NCBI GenBank assembly: GCA_963810755.1
Contig: CAWEOP010000008.1
Location: 620,001 to 684,000, forward strand
Origin: FEN-1219 sp963810755
Lineage (GTDB): Bacteria; Pseudomonadota; Gammaproteobacteria; Steroidobacterales; Rariloculaceae
Direction of reading: 5' to 3'
DNA length: 64,000 nucleotides
Shown here piece after piece: positions 9,369 through 17,501 of the stretch. Under the pieces are notes generated by a model. The model was not told the DNA's origin. It saw only the letters and a list, made by a program, of their open reading frames with translations, and searched no databases. The position numbers were made by a program, and so were the translations under genes. How positions within the stretch are numbered: position 1 is the stretch's first letter; each line of letters begins with the position of its first letter.

Positions 9369-10508
9369 ATGAATGGCGATAGAGTCGACGCGTCGAGCAC
9401 GATCGAGCGGCGCGAGTTTCTGCAGTTGGCGGGGGCCGCGTTAGCGGCGGGTGCGGTGGGGTTGCCGGGCGCTGCGCGCGCCGCCAGCGCGCCGTTCACA
9501 CCCGGAGTGAGCACGACCGCGTACGACAAGATGTACGTCGCGAGCGTCACGCCGTACAAACCCGGTACCGAGGACATCGACGAAGCCGCGTTCCGCACCT
9601 TCATGCGCTACTGGGCGCAGCCGAAGTTCGTCGCGGCGAACGGCGCGGTGCTCGTGTCGCCCGAGGCGGGAGAGGCGTTCTACCTCACGCAGCGCGAGAA
9701 GCTCAGGCTCGCGGAGATCGCGCTCGAGGAGCTCGGCGACAAGACGCTCGTGTTCTCGGGTGTGATGCAGACGACGACGCGCGCTTGCGTCGAGGAAGCG
9801 AAGGCGCTCAAGAAGGCCGGCGTGCACGGCTTGTTCCTGATGCCGCCGATCGGCACGATCGACGTCGTCGCCGCGTGGGACCCAAATAAGAATCCGGAGG
9901 TCTGGATCGACCAGCTCCGCACGATCGCCGACGCCGTGAATCTGCCCGTGCTGATCCACCCGACCGGCGGCAAGTTCTTCGCGATGCCGCTCGCCGCTGG
10001 CATGAAGATCGTCGATTCCGTCCCGCAAATCGTCGGCTACAAGATGATCACCGACGACTTCGATGCGATGGCGAAGGCGCTGCGCGCGTATACCAAGCGG
10101 CATGTCGCGGTCCTCCCGGCGGGCGCCGGCGCGATGCATGGCGCGATCATGAACGGCTATTTCGACGGCACCGTGAGCGGCTCCTGGAACTATGCGATGG
10201 AGCCGATGATCGACGCGATCGTCGCGGCGCGCGACGAGAAGAATCCCGCGAAGGGCGAGGCGATTTGGAAGGACGGGCTGCTCGATCTGCACCGCATCGT
10301 GTCGGACTCGACGCTCGGCTATCGGCTACACGCGGCGTACAAGCTCACCACATGGCTGCGCGGCTTGATCCCGGATCCGTTCCTGCGTGCGCCGCAGCGC
10401 AAGCTCCCGGTGGAGCAGATGGTCGAGCTGCGCGACGCGCTCAAGAAGGCGCACCTCGAAGTGATTACGGACAGCGCGATCCGCAAGTCGTATCCGCAGT
10501 TGACCTGA
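9369..10508 (+). CDS. Tat-exported dihydrodipicolinate synthase-family protein
   Basis: A 379-residue protein starting after a strong AGGAGGGGGA. The N-terminus carries a Tat motif (RREFLQLAGAALAAG) and an Ala-rich cleavage region (GAARAAS). After it comes a DapA-type TIM barrel: YVASVTPYKPGTEDIDEAAF, LVSPEAGEAFYLTQREK where most relatives have GTTGE, and a lysine in IVGYKMITDD at the position expected for the Schiff-base residue. Classical DapA enzymes are about 290-300 residues and cytoplasmic, so export is unusual and lysine synthesis is unlikely. It could act on a sugar acid, pyruvate derivative or aldol in the periplasm; this is inference. The gene is flanked by transaldolase upstream and converges on the FG-GAP gene. 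Confidence 0.82.
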   Translation: MNGDRVDASSTIERREFLQLAGAALAAGAVGLPGAARAASAPFTPGVSTTAYDKMYVASVTPYKPGTEDIDEAAFRTFMRYWAQPKFVAANGAVLVSPEAGEAFYLTQREKLRLAEIALEELGDKTLVFSGVMQTTTRACVEEAKALKKAGVHGLFLMPPIGTIDVVAAWDPNKNPEVWIDQLRTIADAVNLPVLIHPTGGKFFAMPLAAGMKIVDSVPQIVGYKMITDDFDAMAKALRAYTKRHVAVLPAGAGAMHGAIMNGYFDGTVSGSWNYAMEPMIDAIVAARDEKNPAKGEAIWKDGLLDLHRIVSDSTLGYRLHAAYKLTTWLRGLIPDPFLRAPQRKLPVEQMVELRDALKKAHLEVITDSAIRKSYPQLT

Positions 10509-10570
10509 GGCGCTGCGTCGGTGCGGCGTACTTCGTGATGCCGCGCATCGGAACGGACCCGCGAGGCAAG

Positions 10571-11797
10571 TCACGGCGGCCACGCACCGAGCAGCAGGCG
10601 CTGCCGGCCGCCGGATTCAGCGGGCGCGTCGTCGATCGACGCGCGGTTGCAGAGGAAGAGATCCGCCGCGCCGTCGCCATCGAAATCCGCGACCTCGACG
10701 TCGAAGCCGTTGCCGACGGCGGTGACCGGCAGAATCGTGCCAGGACCCTGCGCGGAGAAACGACCCGAGCCGTCGTTGAGCAGAACGAGGTAGTCGCCGA
10801 ACGTGTCCACCTCGGTCACGGTCCGAGCGAACACTGTGGAGGGCGCGAGCACGTCCGCGTCGCCGTCGTGGTCGAGGTCGACCGCTTGAATGGTGAAGTG
10901 GCTGCGTCCAGCTCCCGGGAAGCGCGCGGTGTCCGCGGTCGTGAAGACGCCGGAGCCATCGTTGAGCAGCAAGTAGTTCTGCGCGGGCTCATTCGTGATG
11001 AAGCGCACGTTCGCGACGACGAGGTCCAAGTCGCGATCGCCATCCACGTCGACTGCCTTGATCTTGCGAGTCTCGTCATCGCGGACGGGTAGGCCGCGTG
11101 CCGACGCGTCGACGAGGCGGCCCTGGTCATTCATGAACAACTGATCCTGGCCCTCGTTGCCGACGATCACGTCGAGGTCGCCGTCCCCGTCGACGTCCGC
11201 GAGCTCGAGGTCCTGGGTGCGCGATGTGCCGTCCTGCGGCCAGCGCTCCGCCGTCTCGTCGCGAAAGTGACCGCGGCCGTCGTTGATCAGAGCGCGGTCG
11301 GTGCCGATGTTCCCCGTCAGCACGTCGGGCGCGCCGTCGCCGTTCAGGTCGAGCACGGCGAGCGCGTTCGAGACGTCGTCGGTCGCGAGCCGCTCGCTCG
11401 CGTCGGAAAAACGGCCCTTGCCGTCATTGATGTAGAGCTCGTCCTTGCGGTCGTCTTCGCTCACGAGCACGAGGTCGAGATCGCCGTCGCGGTCGAAGTC
11501 GGCGAACGCGACGTCCTCGCTGTCGTGCGCAGTGCGGGGCAGGCGGTCCGAGCCGTTCGTGAACCGGCCCGTGCCGCCGTTGAGCAACAGGACGTTCGGC
11601 TCGAACTCCATCGCCAAAGCGAGATCGAGATCGCCGTCGGCGTCGGCATCGCCCGCTGCCGCGTTCATGCAGCGACCGGCGAGGTTGGCGGGCAGGTGTG
11701 TGTCGCTGACGTCGCTGTAGGTTTGCGCCGCAGCGTTCGCCGCCACGTAGGTGCAGCCGAGGAGGGCGAGCGTCGTTGCCGCTGCCGCGTGCATCAT
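10571..11797 (-). CDS. Secreted FG-GAP/VCBS-repeat protein
   Basis: A 408-residue protein with a signal peptide (ATTLALLGCTYVAANAAAQ; LLGC could also serve as a lipobox). The rest is a repeated beta-propeller pattern built on DxDxDGDxDL calcium-binding motifs, for example DADADGDLDLALAMEFEPN, DRDGDLDLVLVSEDDR, DVDGDGDLDVIVGNEGQD and DLDHDGDADVLAPS. About seven blades can be counted. Such proteins bind calcium and act at the surface or outside the cell; the ligand cannot be predicted. It starts with two consecutive ATG codons, and a TATAAT sequence lies about 25 bases upstream. The gene is monocistronic, downstream of panB on the same strand. Confidence 0.88.
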   Translation of the reverse strand: MMHAAAATTLALLGCTYVAANAAAQTYSDVSDTHLPANLAGRCMNAAAGDADADGDLDLALAMEFEPNVLLLNGGTGRFTNGSDRLPRTAHDSEDVAFADFDRDGDLDLVLVSEDDRKDELYINDGKGRFSDASERLATDDVSNALAVLDLNGDGAPDVLTGNIGTDRALINDGRGHFRDETAERWPQDGTSRTQDLELADVDGDGDLDVIVGNEGQDQLFMNDQGRLVDASARGLPVRDDETRKIKAVDVDGDRDLDLVVANVRFITNEPAQNYLLLNDGSGVFTTADTARFPGAGRSHFTIQAVDLDHDGDADVLAPSTVFARTVTEVDTFGDYLVLLNDGSGRFSAQGPGTILPVTAVGNGFDVEVADFDGDGAADLFLCNRASIDDAPAESGGRQRLLLGAWPP

Positions 11798-11819
11798 CCT
11801 GCTAAAGTACCGTAAGACA

Positions 11820-11845
11820 GTATTATAAACTTATGATATTACTCA
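11820..11845 (-). promoter_or_regulatory. Probable sigma-70 -10 element for the FG-GAP gene
   Basis: The short gap between panB and the FG-GAP gene is strikingly AT-rich against a GC-rich background. On the minus strand it reads TTTATAATACTG, with a perfect TATAAT (plus-strand positions 11822-11827) about 25 bases before the ATG. A weak TTACTG lies 16 bases further upstream and overlaps the panB stop. The -10 is convincing; the -35 is not. Confidence 0.45.
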
Positions 11846-12655
11846 GTAACTCTCGTCTTCTGACGGAAACGTTCCGCCGCGAACGTCGGCGCGATAGCTA
11901 CGGAACGCCTTTTCCATCGTGTCGTCGAGATCGGCGTAGCGGCGCACGAAGCGCGGCCGAAACTTGGTGAACATGCCCAGCATATCGGGTGTCACCAATA
12001 TCTGACCGTCGCACGCGGCGCCAGCGCCGATGCCGATCGTCGGCACGGCTAACGATCCCGTGATTTCCGCCGCGAGGCCGGCTGGAATCTTTTCGAGCAC
12101 GATCGCGAACACGCCGGCGTCCACGAGCGCGTTCGCGTTTCGTTGGATCCGCTGCGCTTCGTCGTCGGACATTCCGCGCGCCTTGTAGCTGCCGAACTGG
12201 TGTATCGATTGCGGCGTGAGCCCGAGGTGGCCCATCACCGGGATGCCGGCCTCGACGATCCTCTTGACCGTTGGGCAGACCGATTCGCCTCCCTCGAGCT
12301 TCACGGCTTCGACCAATGATTCCTTCAGAAACCGCCCGGCGTTGCGGAGCGCGTCTTCCGCGCTGACTTGATACGACATGAATGGCAGGTCGGCCACGAC
12401 CAGCGCTCGTTGAACGCCGCGGGACACGACCGCAGCGTGGTAGAGCATCTGCTCCATCGTCATGGGAATAGTCGTGTCGTGCCCGGCGAACACGTGACCC
12501 GCCGAGTCGCCGACCAAGATCAGGTCGATGCCGGAACGGTCCAGGATTTGCGCGGTGAGATGGTCGTATGCCGTTAGGCACGCGATGCGCTCGCCGCTCG
12601 ACTTCATCTCCTTCAGACGGTAGGTCGTGACTTTGCGTGGAGTGTTGGACGACAT
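11843..12655 (-). CDS. panB: 3-methyl-2-oxobutanoate hydroxymethyltransferase
   Basis: A 270-residue enzyme, close to the usual length of about 265. It transfers a hydroxymethyl group from methylene-tetrahydrofolate to 2-oxoisovalerate to make ketopantoate, the first committed step of pantothenate and CoA synthesis. Signatures visible in order are TTYRLKEMKSSGERIACLTA, DLILVGDSAGHVFAGHDTT with metal-binding aspartate, VVADLPFMSYQVS, KLEGG, VMGHLGLTPQSIHQFG and IGIGAGAACDGQILVTPDML. The start ATG encodes MSSNTPRKVTTYRLK. No panC or panD is adjacent, so the pathway genes are scattered here. Confidence 0.97.
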   Translation of the reverse strand: MSSNTPRKVTTYRLKEMKSSGERIACLTAYDHLTAQILDRSGIDLILVGDSAGHVFAGHDTTIPMTMEQMLYHAAVVSRGVQRALVVADLPFMSYQVSAEDALRNAGRFLKESLVEAVKLEGGESVCPTVKRIVEAGIPVMGHLGLTPQSIHQFGSYKARGMSDDEAQRIQRNANALVDAGVFAIVLEKIPAGLAAEITGSLAVPTIGIGAGAACDGQILVTPDMLGMFTKFRPRFVRRYADLDDTMEKAFRSYRADVRGGTFPSEDESY

Positions 12656-12857
12656 GCGAATCCGAAGAAAACCGACGACTCGGGGGATGTTACGCGCTTT
12701 TCGCCGGCGGCTTGAATCGCAGCCTTCGTCGCGACACGTAACCGGCTGGCGCGGTTGAAAGTTCGGCTGGACGGATCAAGTGGGGCCAAAGCGCAAGACT
12801 TGTCGTCTCCGTCGTTTCCTGCGACATAGCGTGCTGGTTTTCGATGGGAGGCCCGCT

Positions 12858-13424
12858 ATGACTCACGAGGCAACCGACGTCGTGCGTGGCACGCTTCTCG
12901 TGCTCAGCGGACCGCCGGGATCCGGTAAGACCACGGTCGCGCGCGCACTCGCGGATGCCGCCGAGCGCTCGACCGTGCATCTCGCGACCGATCTCTTCTA
13001 CGTCGCTATCGCCAAGGGATTCGTTCAGCCGTTTCTGCCGGACGCCGCGAAGCAAAACGAAGTCGTGATCGGCGTGATCGTCGAAGCCATGCTCGGCTAT
13101 GCGAAAGGCGGGTACGACGTGATCGTCGACGGCATCGTCGGGCCGTGGTCGTTGCCGGTGTTCGTGAACGTCGCGGGGCGCGCGGGATTCGATCTGTCGT
13201 TCGTCGTGCTCAGGCCGAGCTTCGAGCAAACGTTCGCGCGAGCGGTTGCGCGCGAAGGGAAGGAGCTCAAGGCTTCGGGGCCGATCAAGGGCCTATACGG
13301 GGCATTCGCGAAGCTCGGTGCGCTCGAGCGCCATGTGATCGATACCACGGAGGACACGGTCGACGTGACGACGCGGCGGGTTCGTGAGGGAGTCGCGGCG
13401 GGCGGATTCGCGCTCTCGGGCTAG
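12858..13424 (+). CDS. P-loop kinase resembling chloramphenicol phosphotransferase
   Basis: A 188-residue ATP-dependent kinase. The ATG at 12858 is preceded by GGGAGG at good spacing; an upstream ATG-free extension in the same frame has no ribosome site. The Walker A motif is GPPGSGKTTVARAL near residue 15, followed by HLATDLFYVAIAKGF, a VIVDGIVGPW strand (Walker B-like aspartate) and an arginine-containing lid (FARAVAREGKEL). The pattern matches the CPT/AAA_33 family of small-molecule kinases. The substrate is unknown; drug resistance should not be assumed from this similarity. It is divergently arranged with panB and convergent with the BT1 transporter. Confidence 0.8.
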   Translation: MTHEATDVVRGTLLVLSGPPGSGKTTVARALADAAERSTVHLATDLFYVAIAKGFVQPFLPDAAKQNEVVIGVIVEAMLGYAKGGYDVIVDGIVGPWSLPVFVNVAGRAGFDLSFVVLRPSFEQTFARAVAREGKELKASGPIKGLYGAFAKLGALERHVIDTTEDTVDVTTRRVREGVAAGGFALSG

Positions 13425-13470
13425 TCGTGTGCGGGACGTCGTCTGCGCGGTTTCGCCGGATCGTCGGCGC

Positions 13471-14742
13471 TTACCGTGCCGCGAGCTCTCGCCGCAGCCT
13501 CGGCATCCACAACCAGCTCGAAGCGATCACGGTCGCCCCGACGACGAGCACGATTCGATACGCGGCCGTCGGGTCGTAGCTCGCACCCGCGCGCTCGAAT
13601 AGAAGCCCGCCGACGCCTTCGCCGACGACGGAGCCCAGGTTCGCGAGCGCCATGATCACGGCGAACACGGTCGCGGCTACGGGAATGGGCACGAGGCGCG
13701 CGGCGACGTCGAGCAGGATCAGGCTGCCCGTCATGTACGCGAAGCCGACGAGCGTCGAGACGAGATACAAGCTCTGCGCACTCGCTACCCACCAATAAAG
13801 CACGTTCCCGATCACGCCCGTCGCGATCGCGCAGTGCAGCAGCGCCGTCGTCCCGATTCTGCGGCAATAGATGCCGTAGCCCACGGTCGCGGCCATCGCG
13901 CCGGCCGAGAACAGTGAGAACGCGTTGCCGAACACCTGCTCCGATAGACCGAGCGTGCGCGTCATGTGCAGGTAGTTCACGGAGTACGACAGCGGGTTGC
14001 AGTCCCAGATGAAGCTCACGACGCAGATCGTGATGAGGCCAGGCACGCCGATTGCCCCGCGCAACGCGACGGCGGTCGAGCGCAGCTCGGCCGCGCTCGC
14101 GTCGCGCCGCGGCTCGTGCACGAAGAACAGTGTGAGCACGAGGCTGCCCGTCCATAGCAGCGCGCAAAGCAGAAACGCGATTTCGTGTCGGCCGCTCGAC
14201 GTCAGCCAGCCGCCGACCGCGCCGCTCAGAAGCAGCGCGAAGTACGCGGCGAACCACTGCACGGATTGGAGCCGCCCGGTCAGCCCACGCGGCTTGCCGA
14301 CCTCGATCATCAGCGCGTCCGCGAGCACGTCGGTGAACGCAATGCCGAGCGTCGGCAAGAGCAGCATCGCAACGAGCAGCCAGCGTTCGCCGGGCTCGAG
14401 CGGCGCGACATACGTCACCGCGAGACCGATTGCGGCGACCGCCGTCGACACGATCAAGTAGCTGCGCCGGCGCGAGCCGAACAGCGGCACGAAGTCGGAT
14501 AGGAGCGCGAGCAGCGGCTTCAGCGACCACGGCAGCGCGAGCACCGCCATGACGACCGAGATCTGTGCAGCCCCTTCGCCGTCGGCGTTCAGCAGCGAGC
14601 GCACGGGCTGGGCGATCAAGCCCGAGGCGGGATCGCCTACGCTCTGCACGAAGTAGATCGCGCCGAACAGCGCGCTGATGCCGGCGATATAGCCGCGCTC
14701 GGGCGGCGAGCTCGGCGTCGTCACTTCGCGAGGTTGTATCAC
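13471..14742 (-). CDS. BT1/MFS-family inner-membrane transporter
   Basis: A 423-residue protein with about 12 hydrophobic segments spread along its whole length. The start MIQPREVTTPSS is followed by ISALFGAIYFVQSVGDPASG. The motif LPWSLKPLLALLSDFVPLFG, then RRRSYLIVSTA, is characteristic of the folate-biopterin (BT1) branch of the major facilitator superfamily, with LSDF and GSRRRSY in the first cytoplasmic loop. Family members carry folates, pterins or other small solutes; the substrate here cannot be assigned. No neighbouring pathway gives a hint. Confidence 0.82.
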   Translation of the reverse strand: MIQPREVTTPSSPPERGYIAGISALFGAIYFVQSVGDPASGLIAQPVRSLLNADGEGAAQISVVMAVLALPWSLKPLLALLSDFVPLFGSRRRSYLIVSTAVAAIGLAVTYVAPLEPGERWLLVAMLLLPTLGIAFTDVLADALMIEVGKPRGLTGRLQSVQWFAAYFALLLSGAVGGWLTSSGRHEIAFLLCALLWTGSLVLTLFFVHEPRRDASAAELRSTAVALRGAIGVPGLITICVVSFIWDCNPLSYSVNYLHMTRTLGLSEQVFGNAFSLFSAGAMAATVGYGIYCRRIGTTALLHCAIATGVIGNVLYWWVASAQSLYLVSTLVGFAYMTGSLILLDVAARLVPIPVAATVFAVIMALANLGSVVGEGVGGLLFERAGASYDPTAAYRIVLVVGATVIASSWLWMPRLRRELAAR

Positions 14743-14793
14743 GCGGAAACGTTCACGCCAGGACCGTATCCGGTGGAGTGACGGGCGGCGAGA

Positions 14794-15381
14794 CTACTGA
14801 ACCCGCGTGACCTGCGTGAAGCCCTTCGTTCCGGCGGTCGATAGCCGATAGGCCGAGCCCCAATGCGTCGGCGAGACCTTGACGTGTTGGCCTACTCGGA
14901 GCGGGTAGTACTCGGACCTGGTCTGGCGCCAAATCTGCCCGTTGTCGAGCGTGATCAGATAATTCCTCGGCTCGATTTCCCTGAGCGCGCTGATCGTGCC
15001 CGCGAACTCGGTCGGCTCGGCTTGTAACACCACGGCCGTGGCGGCGGCCGAAGCGGGCGCCGCGGCTGCTGGCGCCGCCGCCGCCGCTGGCGCCGCTGCC
15101 GCTGGTGCTGCCGCCGTTGGCGCGGGTGGCGTCACGACGGCCCCCGGCTCGGCGCGCTCACGTTGCGCGGTCTCGACTTGTTTTTCATAACACTCGAATC
15201 GCTCCGCGGGAGACTGCAACTTGACGCAGTCGCCGACCTCGACCGCCAAGCCCTCACCGGGAGATTGCGAAGGGGCCTGCGCGAGCACCGTCCCGGCCGT
15301 GAGGCCGCAGGCGGTCGCGGCTACCGCCGCAAAGCTTACGGCTCGGAGTCTCTCGTTCGCGCGAGCGCGCTTGGAAGTCAT
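14794..15381 (-). CDS. Ala/Pro-rich periplasmic protein, unknown function
   Basis: A 195-residue protein if started at the ATG at 15381 (MTSKRARANERLRAVSF), giving a signal peptide that ends near TVLAQ. Three parts can be seen: a short mature N-terminus with two cysteines (DCVKLQSPAERFECYEK), a low-complexity linker of about 35 residues made almost entirely of Ala and Pro (from GCC/GCG repeats at about 15040-15125), and a C-terminal 75-residue domain (NYLITLDNGQIWRQTRSEYYPLRVGQHVKV). The C-terminal sequence is a small beta domain found at the end of several proteobacterial secreted proteins. No function can be named. The upstream frame reaching 15486 lacks a signal peptide and is rejected. 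Confidence 0.75.
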   Translation of the reverse strand: MTSKRARANERLRAVSFAAVAATACGLTAGTVLAQAPSQSPGEGLAVEVGDCVKLQSPAERFECYEKQVETAQRERAEPGAVVTPPAPTAAAPAAAAPAAAAAPAAAAPASAAATAVVLQAEPTEFAGTISALREIEPRNYLITLDNGQIWRQTRSEYYPLRVGQHVKVSPTHWGSAYRLSTAGTKGFTQVTRVQ

Positions 15382-15613
15382 GGCAGTTTGTCCCCGTTTC
15401 GTGCCCGAGCGATCGCCGCCGCTCTGAATCGACTCCGAGCATACAGAGGGCGGCCGCGGCGAAGCAATTCTGGGCGCCGCGGGCACGCGGGCGTCGATCT
15501 CGAGGACGGCGCCGCCCGGGCGGGTTAAGCTCGGCGTTTTGCCGCATCGGCGCCATGCGCCGAATGGGACGCCGACGGGGCGCCGAGCAATCCATGGTCG
15601 AGGAGTCCGAACG

Positions 15614-16687
15614 ATGAGAGCTTTGACGATCGCGCTGGGAATTCTGCTGACCGCCGGGCTCGCGCCGGCGCAGGGTCAGGCGCAGCCGCCGCCGCAACCC
15701 GCCGCGCCGACGGCGCCCACCGGACCCGCGCCTACCGGTCTCATCGTCGGCTCGAACAACTTCTTCAGCCCGATCGTGCAGAACCTCGACGCCGCGGTCG
15801 CGTTCTATCGCGACGGACTCGGTCTCGACGTGCAAGGCGCGCCCGGCGACGCCAACGCGAACCTCCCGCTGCGCAACATGTTCGGCCTGCCTGACGCGAC
15901 GCTGCGCTGGCAGATCGCACGGCCGGCCTTGATGCGCACCGGCGTCGAGATCATCGAAGTGTCCGACGCCGGGGGCAAGCCGCTCGAACGCCGGATGCAG
16001 GATTCAGGCGCGTTCACGTTGATCGCGATCGTTCGCGACGTCGATGCGACGCTCGCACGGCTGAAGAAGCTCGGCGCGCCGGTGATGACGCGCGGCGGCG
16101 CGCCGATGTCGGTCCCGCTCGGCGCGCAGAAGGCGCGGATCGTCACCGTGAAGGATCCCGCCGGCCACTTCGTCGAGATCGTGCAGCCCGAGCAGCTGCC
16201 CGAGACGCAGGCGCCGGCGACGGCGAACGTGGTCGGCGTACGCGTGCGCCTCACGGTCGACGACGTCGAGAAGTCCGTGCGCCTCTATCGCGATACGTTA
16301 GGGCTGAAAGAGCTCAGCGCTCCGGTGCTTCGCGACGACGCGACCGTGGCGGCCGCGCTCGGCGTGGAGGGCGCCCAGTATCGAGTCGGCATTCTCCAAG
16401 TACCCACGTCCGGTCTCGTGTTCGAGGTGATCGACTTCAAAGGTATCGATCGCAAGGTCGTGCAGGGGAGGATTCAGGACCCGGGCTCGACGCGAATCCA
16501 AATGCAGGTGCGTGACGTCGACGCCGCCATCGCGGCGCTCAAGCAGGCCGGCGGCGTCGTCACGTCGACGGGCGGCGTGCCGCTCGACCTTCCGGCGGGC
16601 GGCTCGACGATCAAGGTGGCCATCGTGCGCGAGCCGGACAACTTGTTCATCGTGTTGATCCAGGCGGCGCCCCCCGCGGCGAGGTGA
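15614..16687 (+). CDS. Secreted two-domain VOC (glyoxalase-fold) protein
   Basis: A 357-residue protein. The ATG at 15614 has GAGGAG at suitable spacing and begins a signal peptide (ALTIALGILLTAGLAPAQGQ). A Pro-rich linker follows, then two vicinal-oxygen-chelate domains, residues about 45-200 and 210-355. Each shows the beta-alpha-beta-beta-beta pattern: NLDAAVAFYRDGLGLDVQ and VEKSVRLYRDTLGLKEL start the domains, and FVEIVQPEQ and FIVLIQA end them. The fold houses dioxygenases, glyoxalases and binding proteins; a secreted form is uncommon and its substrate is unknown. Metal ligands are not obvious in the first domain. Confidence 0.85.
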   Translation: MRALTIALGILLTAGLAPAQGQAQPPPQPAAPTAPTGPAPTGLIVGSNNFFSPIVQNLDAAVAFYRDGLGLDVQGAPGDANANLPLRNMFGLPDATLRWQIARPALMRTGVEIIEVSDAGGKPLERRMQDSGAFTLIAIVRDVDATLARLKKLGAPVMTRGGAPMSVPLGAQKARIVTVKDPAGHFVEIVQPEQLPETQAPATANVVGVRVRLTVDDVEKSVRLYRDTLGLKELSAPVLRDDATVAAALGVEGAQYRVGILQVPTSGLVFEVIDFKGIDRKVVQGRIQDPGSTRIQMQVRDVDAAIAALKQAGGVVTSTGGVPLDLPAGGSTIKVAIVREPDNLFIVLIQAAPPAAR

Positions 16688-16790
16688 TTCGACCGAGCCG
16701 CACGCGGTTCGCTACTCGCCCCGAATTAGTCCAAGCTGTCGTCCCAGCGACGAATCGACGCACAACTCGATTCAAATCGACGGAGAGCCG

Positions 16791-16922
16791 ATGCCCAAGC
16801 AACCGAATTACAAGCAGGACAAGAAGCGCCGAGAAGAGGCGCAGAAGAAAAGAAACGCAGACGAGCAGGTCCGTCAGGCCGCTCGCAAGAAGGGCGTACC
16901 GCCGGTCCCCGCCGGGCAGTGA
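16791..16922 (+). CDS. Small basic protein (43 aa) coupled to DUF1415
   Basis: A 43-residue open frame beginning ATGCCCAAGCAA after CGGAGAG. The product is highly charged (MPKQPNYKQDKKRREEAQKK, continuing with more Lys and Arg) and ends PPVPAGQ. The TGA stop overlaps the GTG start of the DUF1415 gene (GTGA), a typical sign of translational coupling, which supports it being real. Small Lys/Arg-rich proteins of this kind are often missed by gene finders. Function unknown; nucleic-acid or ribosome association would be a guess from charge only. Confidence 0.65.
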   Translation: MPKQPNYKQDKKRREEAQKKRNADEQVRQAARKKGVPPVPAGQ

Positions 16923-17500
16923 GCGCCGCGCCCGGCTCCGGGCATTCGGACTCCGAGACCGCCGAGCGAGTGATCGCCGCCACTCGCGACTGGTTGCAGA
17001 AGGCGGTCATCGGTCTAGGGCTTTGCCCGTTTGCGGAGCGCGCCTTTAGCTGCGAGCGCATTCGTTACCGTGTGAGCGCGCAGCGCTCCGCGTTAGGTCT
17101 CGCCGACGAGCTCGCCGATGAGCTGCTCCATCTTCGGAGTGCCGACCCGGCGCTCTTGGAGACCACGCTGCTGATTCATCCGCACGTGCTGAACGATTTC
17201 ACCGACTACAACCAGTTCTTGGACGAGGCCGATGCTACGGTCGCGGCGCTCGGTCTCGAGGGCGAGCTGCAGATCGCGAGCTTTCATCCCGCGTATCAAT
17301 TCGAAGGCAGCGAGCCCGACGACGTGCGCAACTGCACCAACCGCTCGCCGTATCCGACGCTGCACTTGCTGCGCGAGGCGAGCGTCACGCGCGCCGTGGA
17401 GACGTTCCCGAACGTGCACGAGATCGGCGACAAGAACATGGCGACACTGAGCGCGCTCGGCGCGGACGGCTGGCGCGCGCTGTGGAGCGGAAGCGAGTAG
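16919..17500 (+). CDS. DUF1415 family protein
   Basis: A 193-residue protein starting at a GTG that overlaps the stop of the preceding 43-aa gene. It is full length for the DUF1415 family, with conserved LGLCPFAERAF near residue 38, LLIHPHVLNDFTDYNQFL in the middle, and FHPAYQFEGSEPDDVRNCTN followed by RSPYPTLHLLRE. The conserved Cys, His and Asp residues suggest an enzyme or metal-binding role, but none is established. The family is common in beta- and gammaproteobacteria, which supports the taxonomic guess for this window. It converges on the helical-repeat gene, with stops only one base apart after frame repair. Confidence 0.88.
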   Translation: MSAAPGSGHSDSETAERVIAATRDWLQKAVIGLGLCPFAERAFSCERIRYRVSAQRSALGLADELADELLHLRSADPALLETTLLIHPHVLNDFTDYNQFLDEADATVAALGLEGELQIASFHPAYQFEGSEPDDVRNCTNRSPYPTLHLLREASVTRAVETFPNVHEIGDKNMATLSALGADGWRALWSGSE

Positions 17501-17501
17501 A

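Noticed and set aside
15040..15125. GCC/GCG repeat as a possible CRISPR or satellite repeat
   Set aside because: It is in frame and encodes an Ala/Pro linker; unit length varies and no spacer pattern exists.
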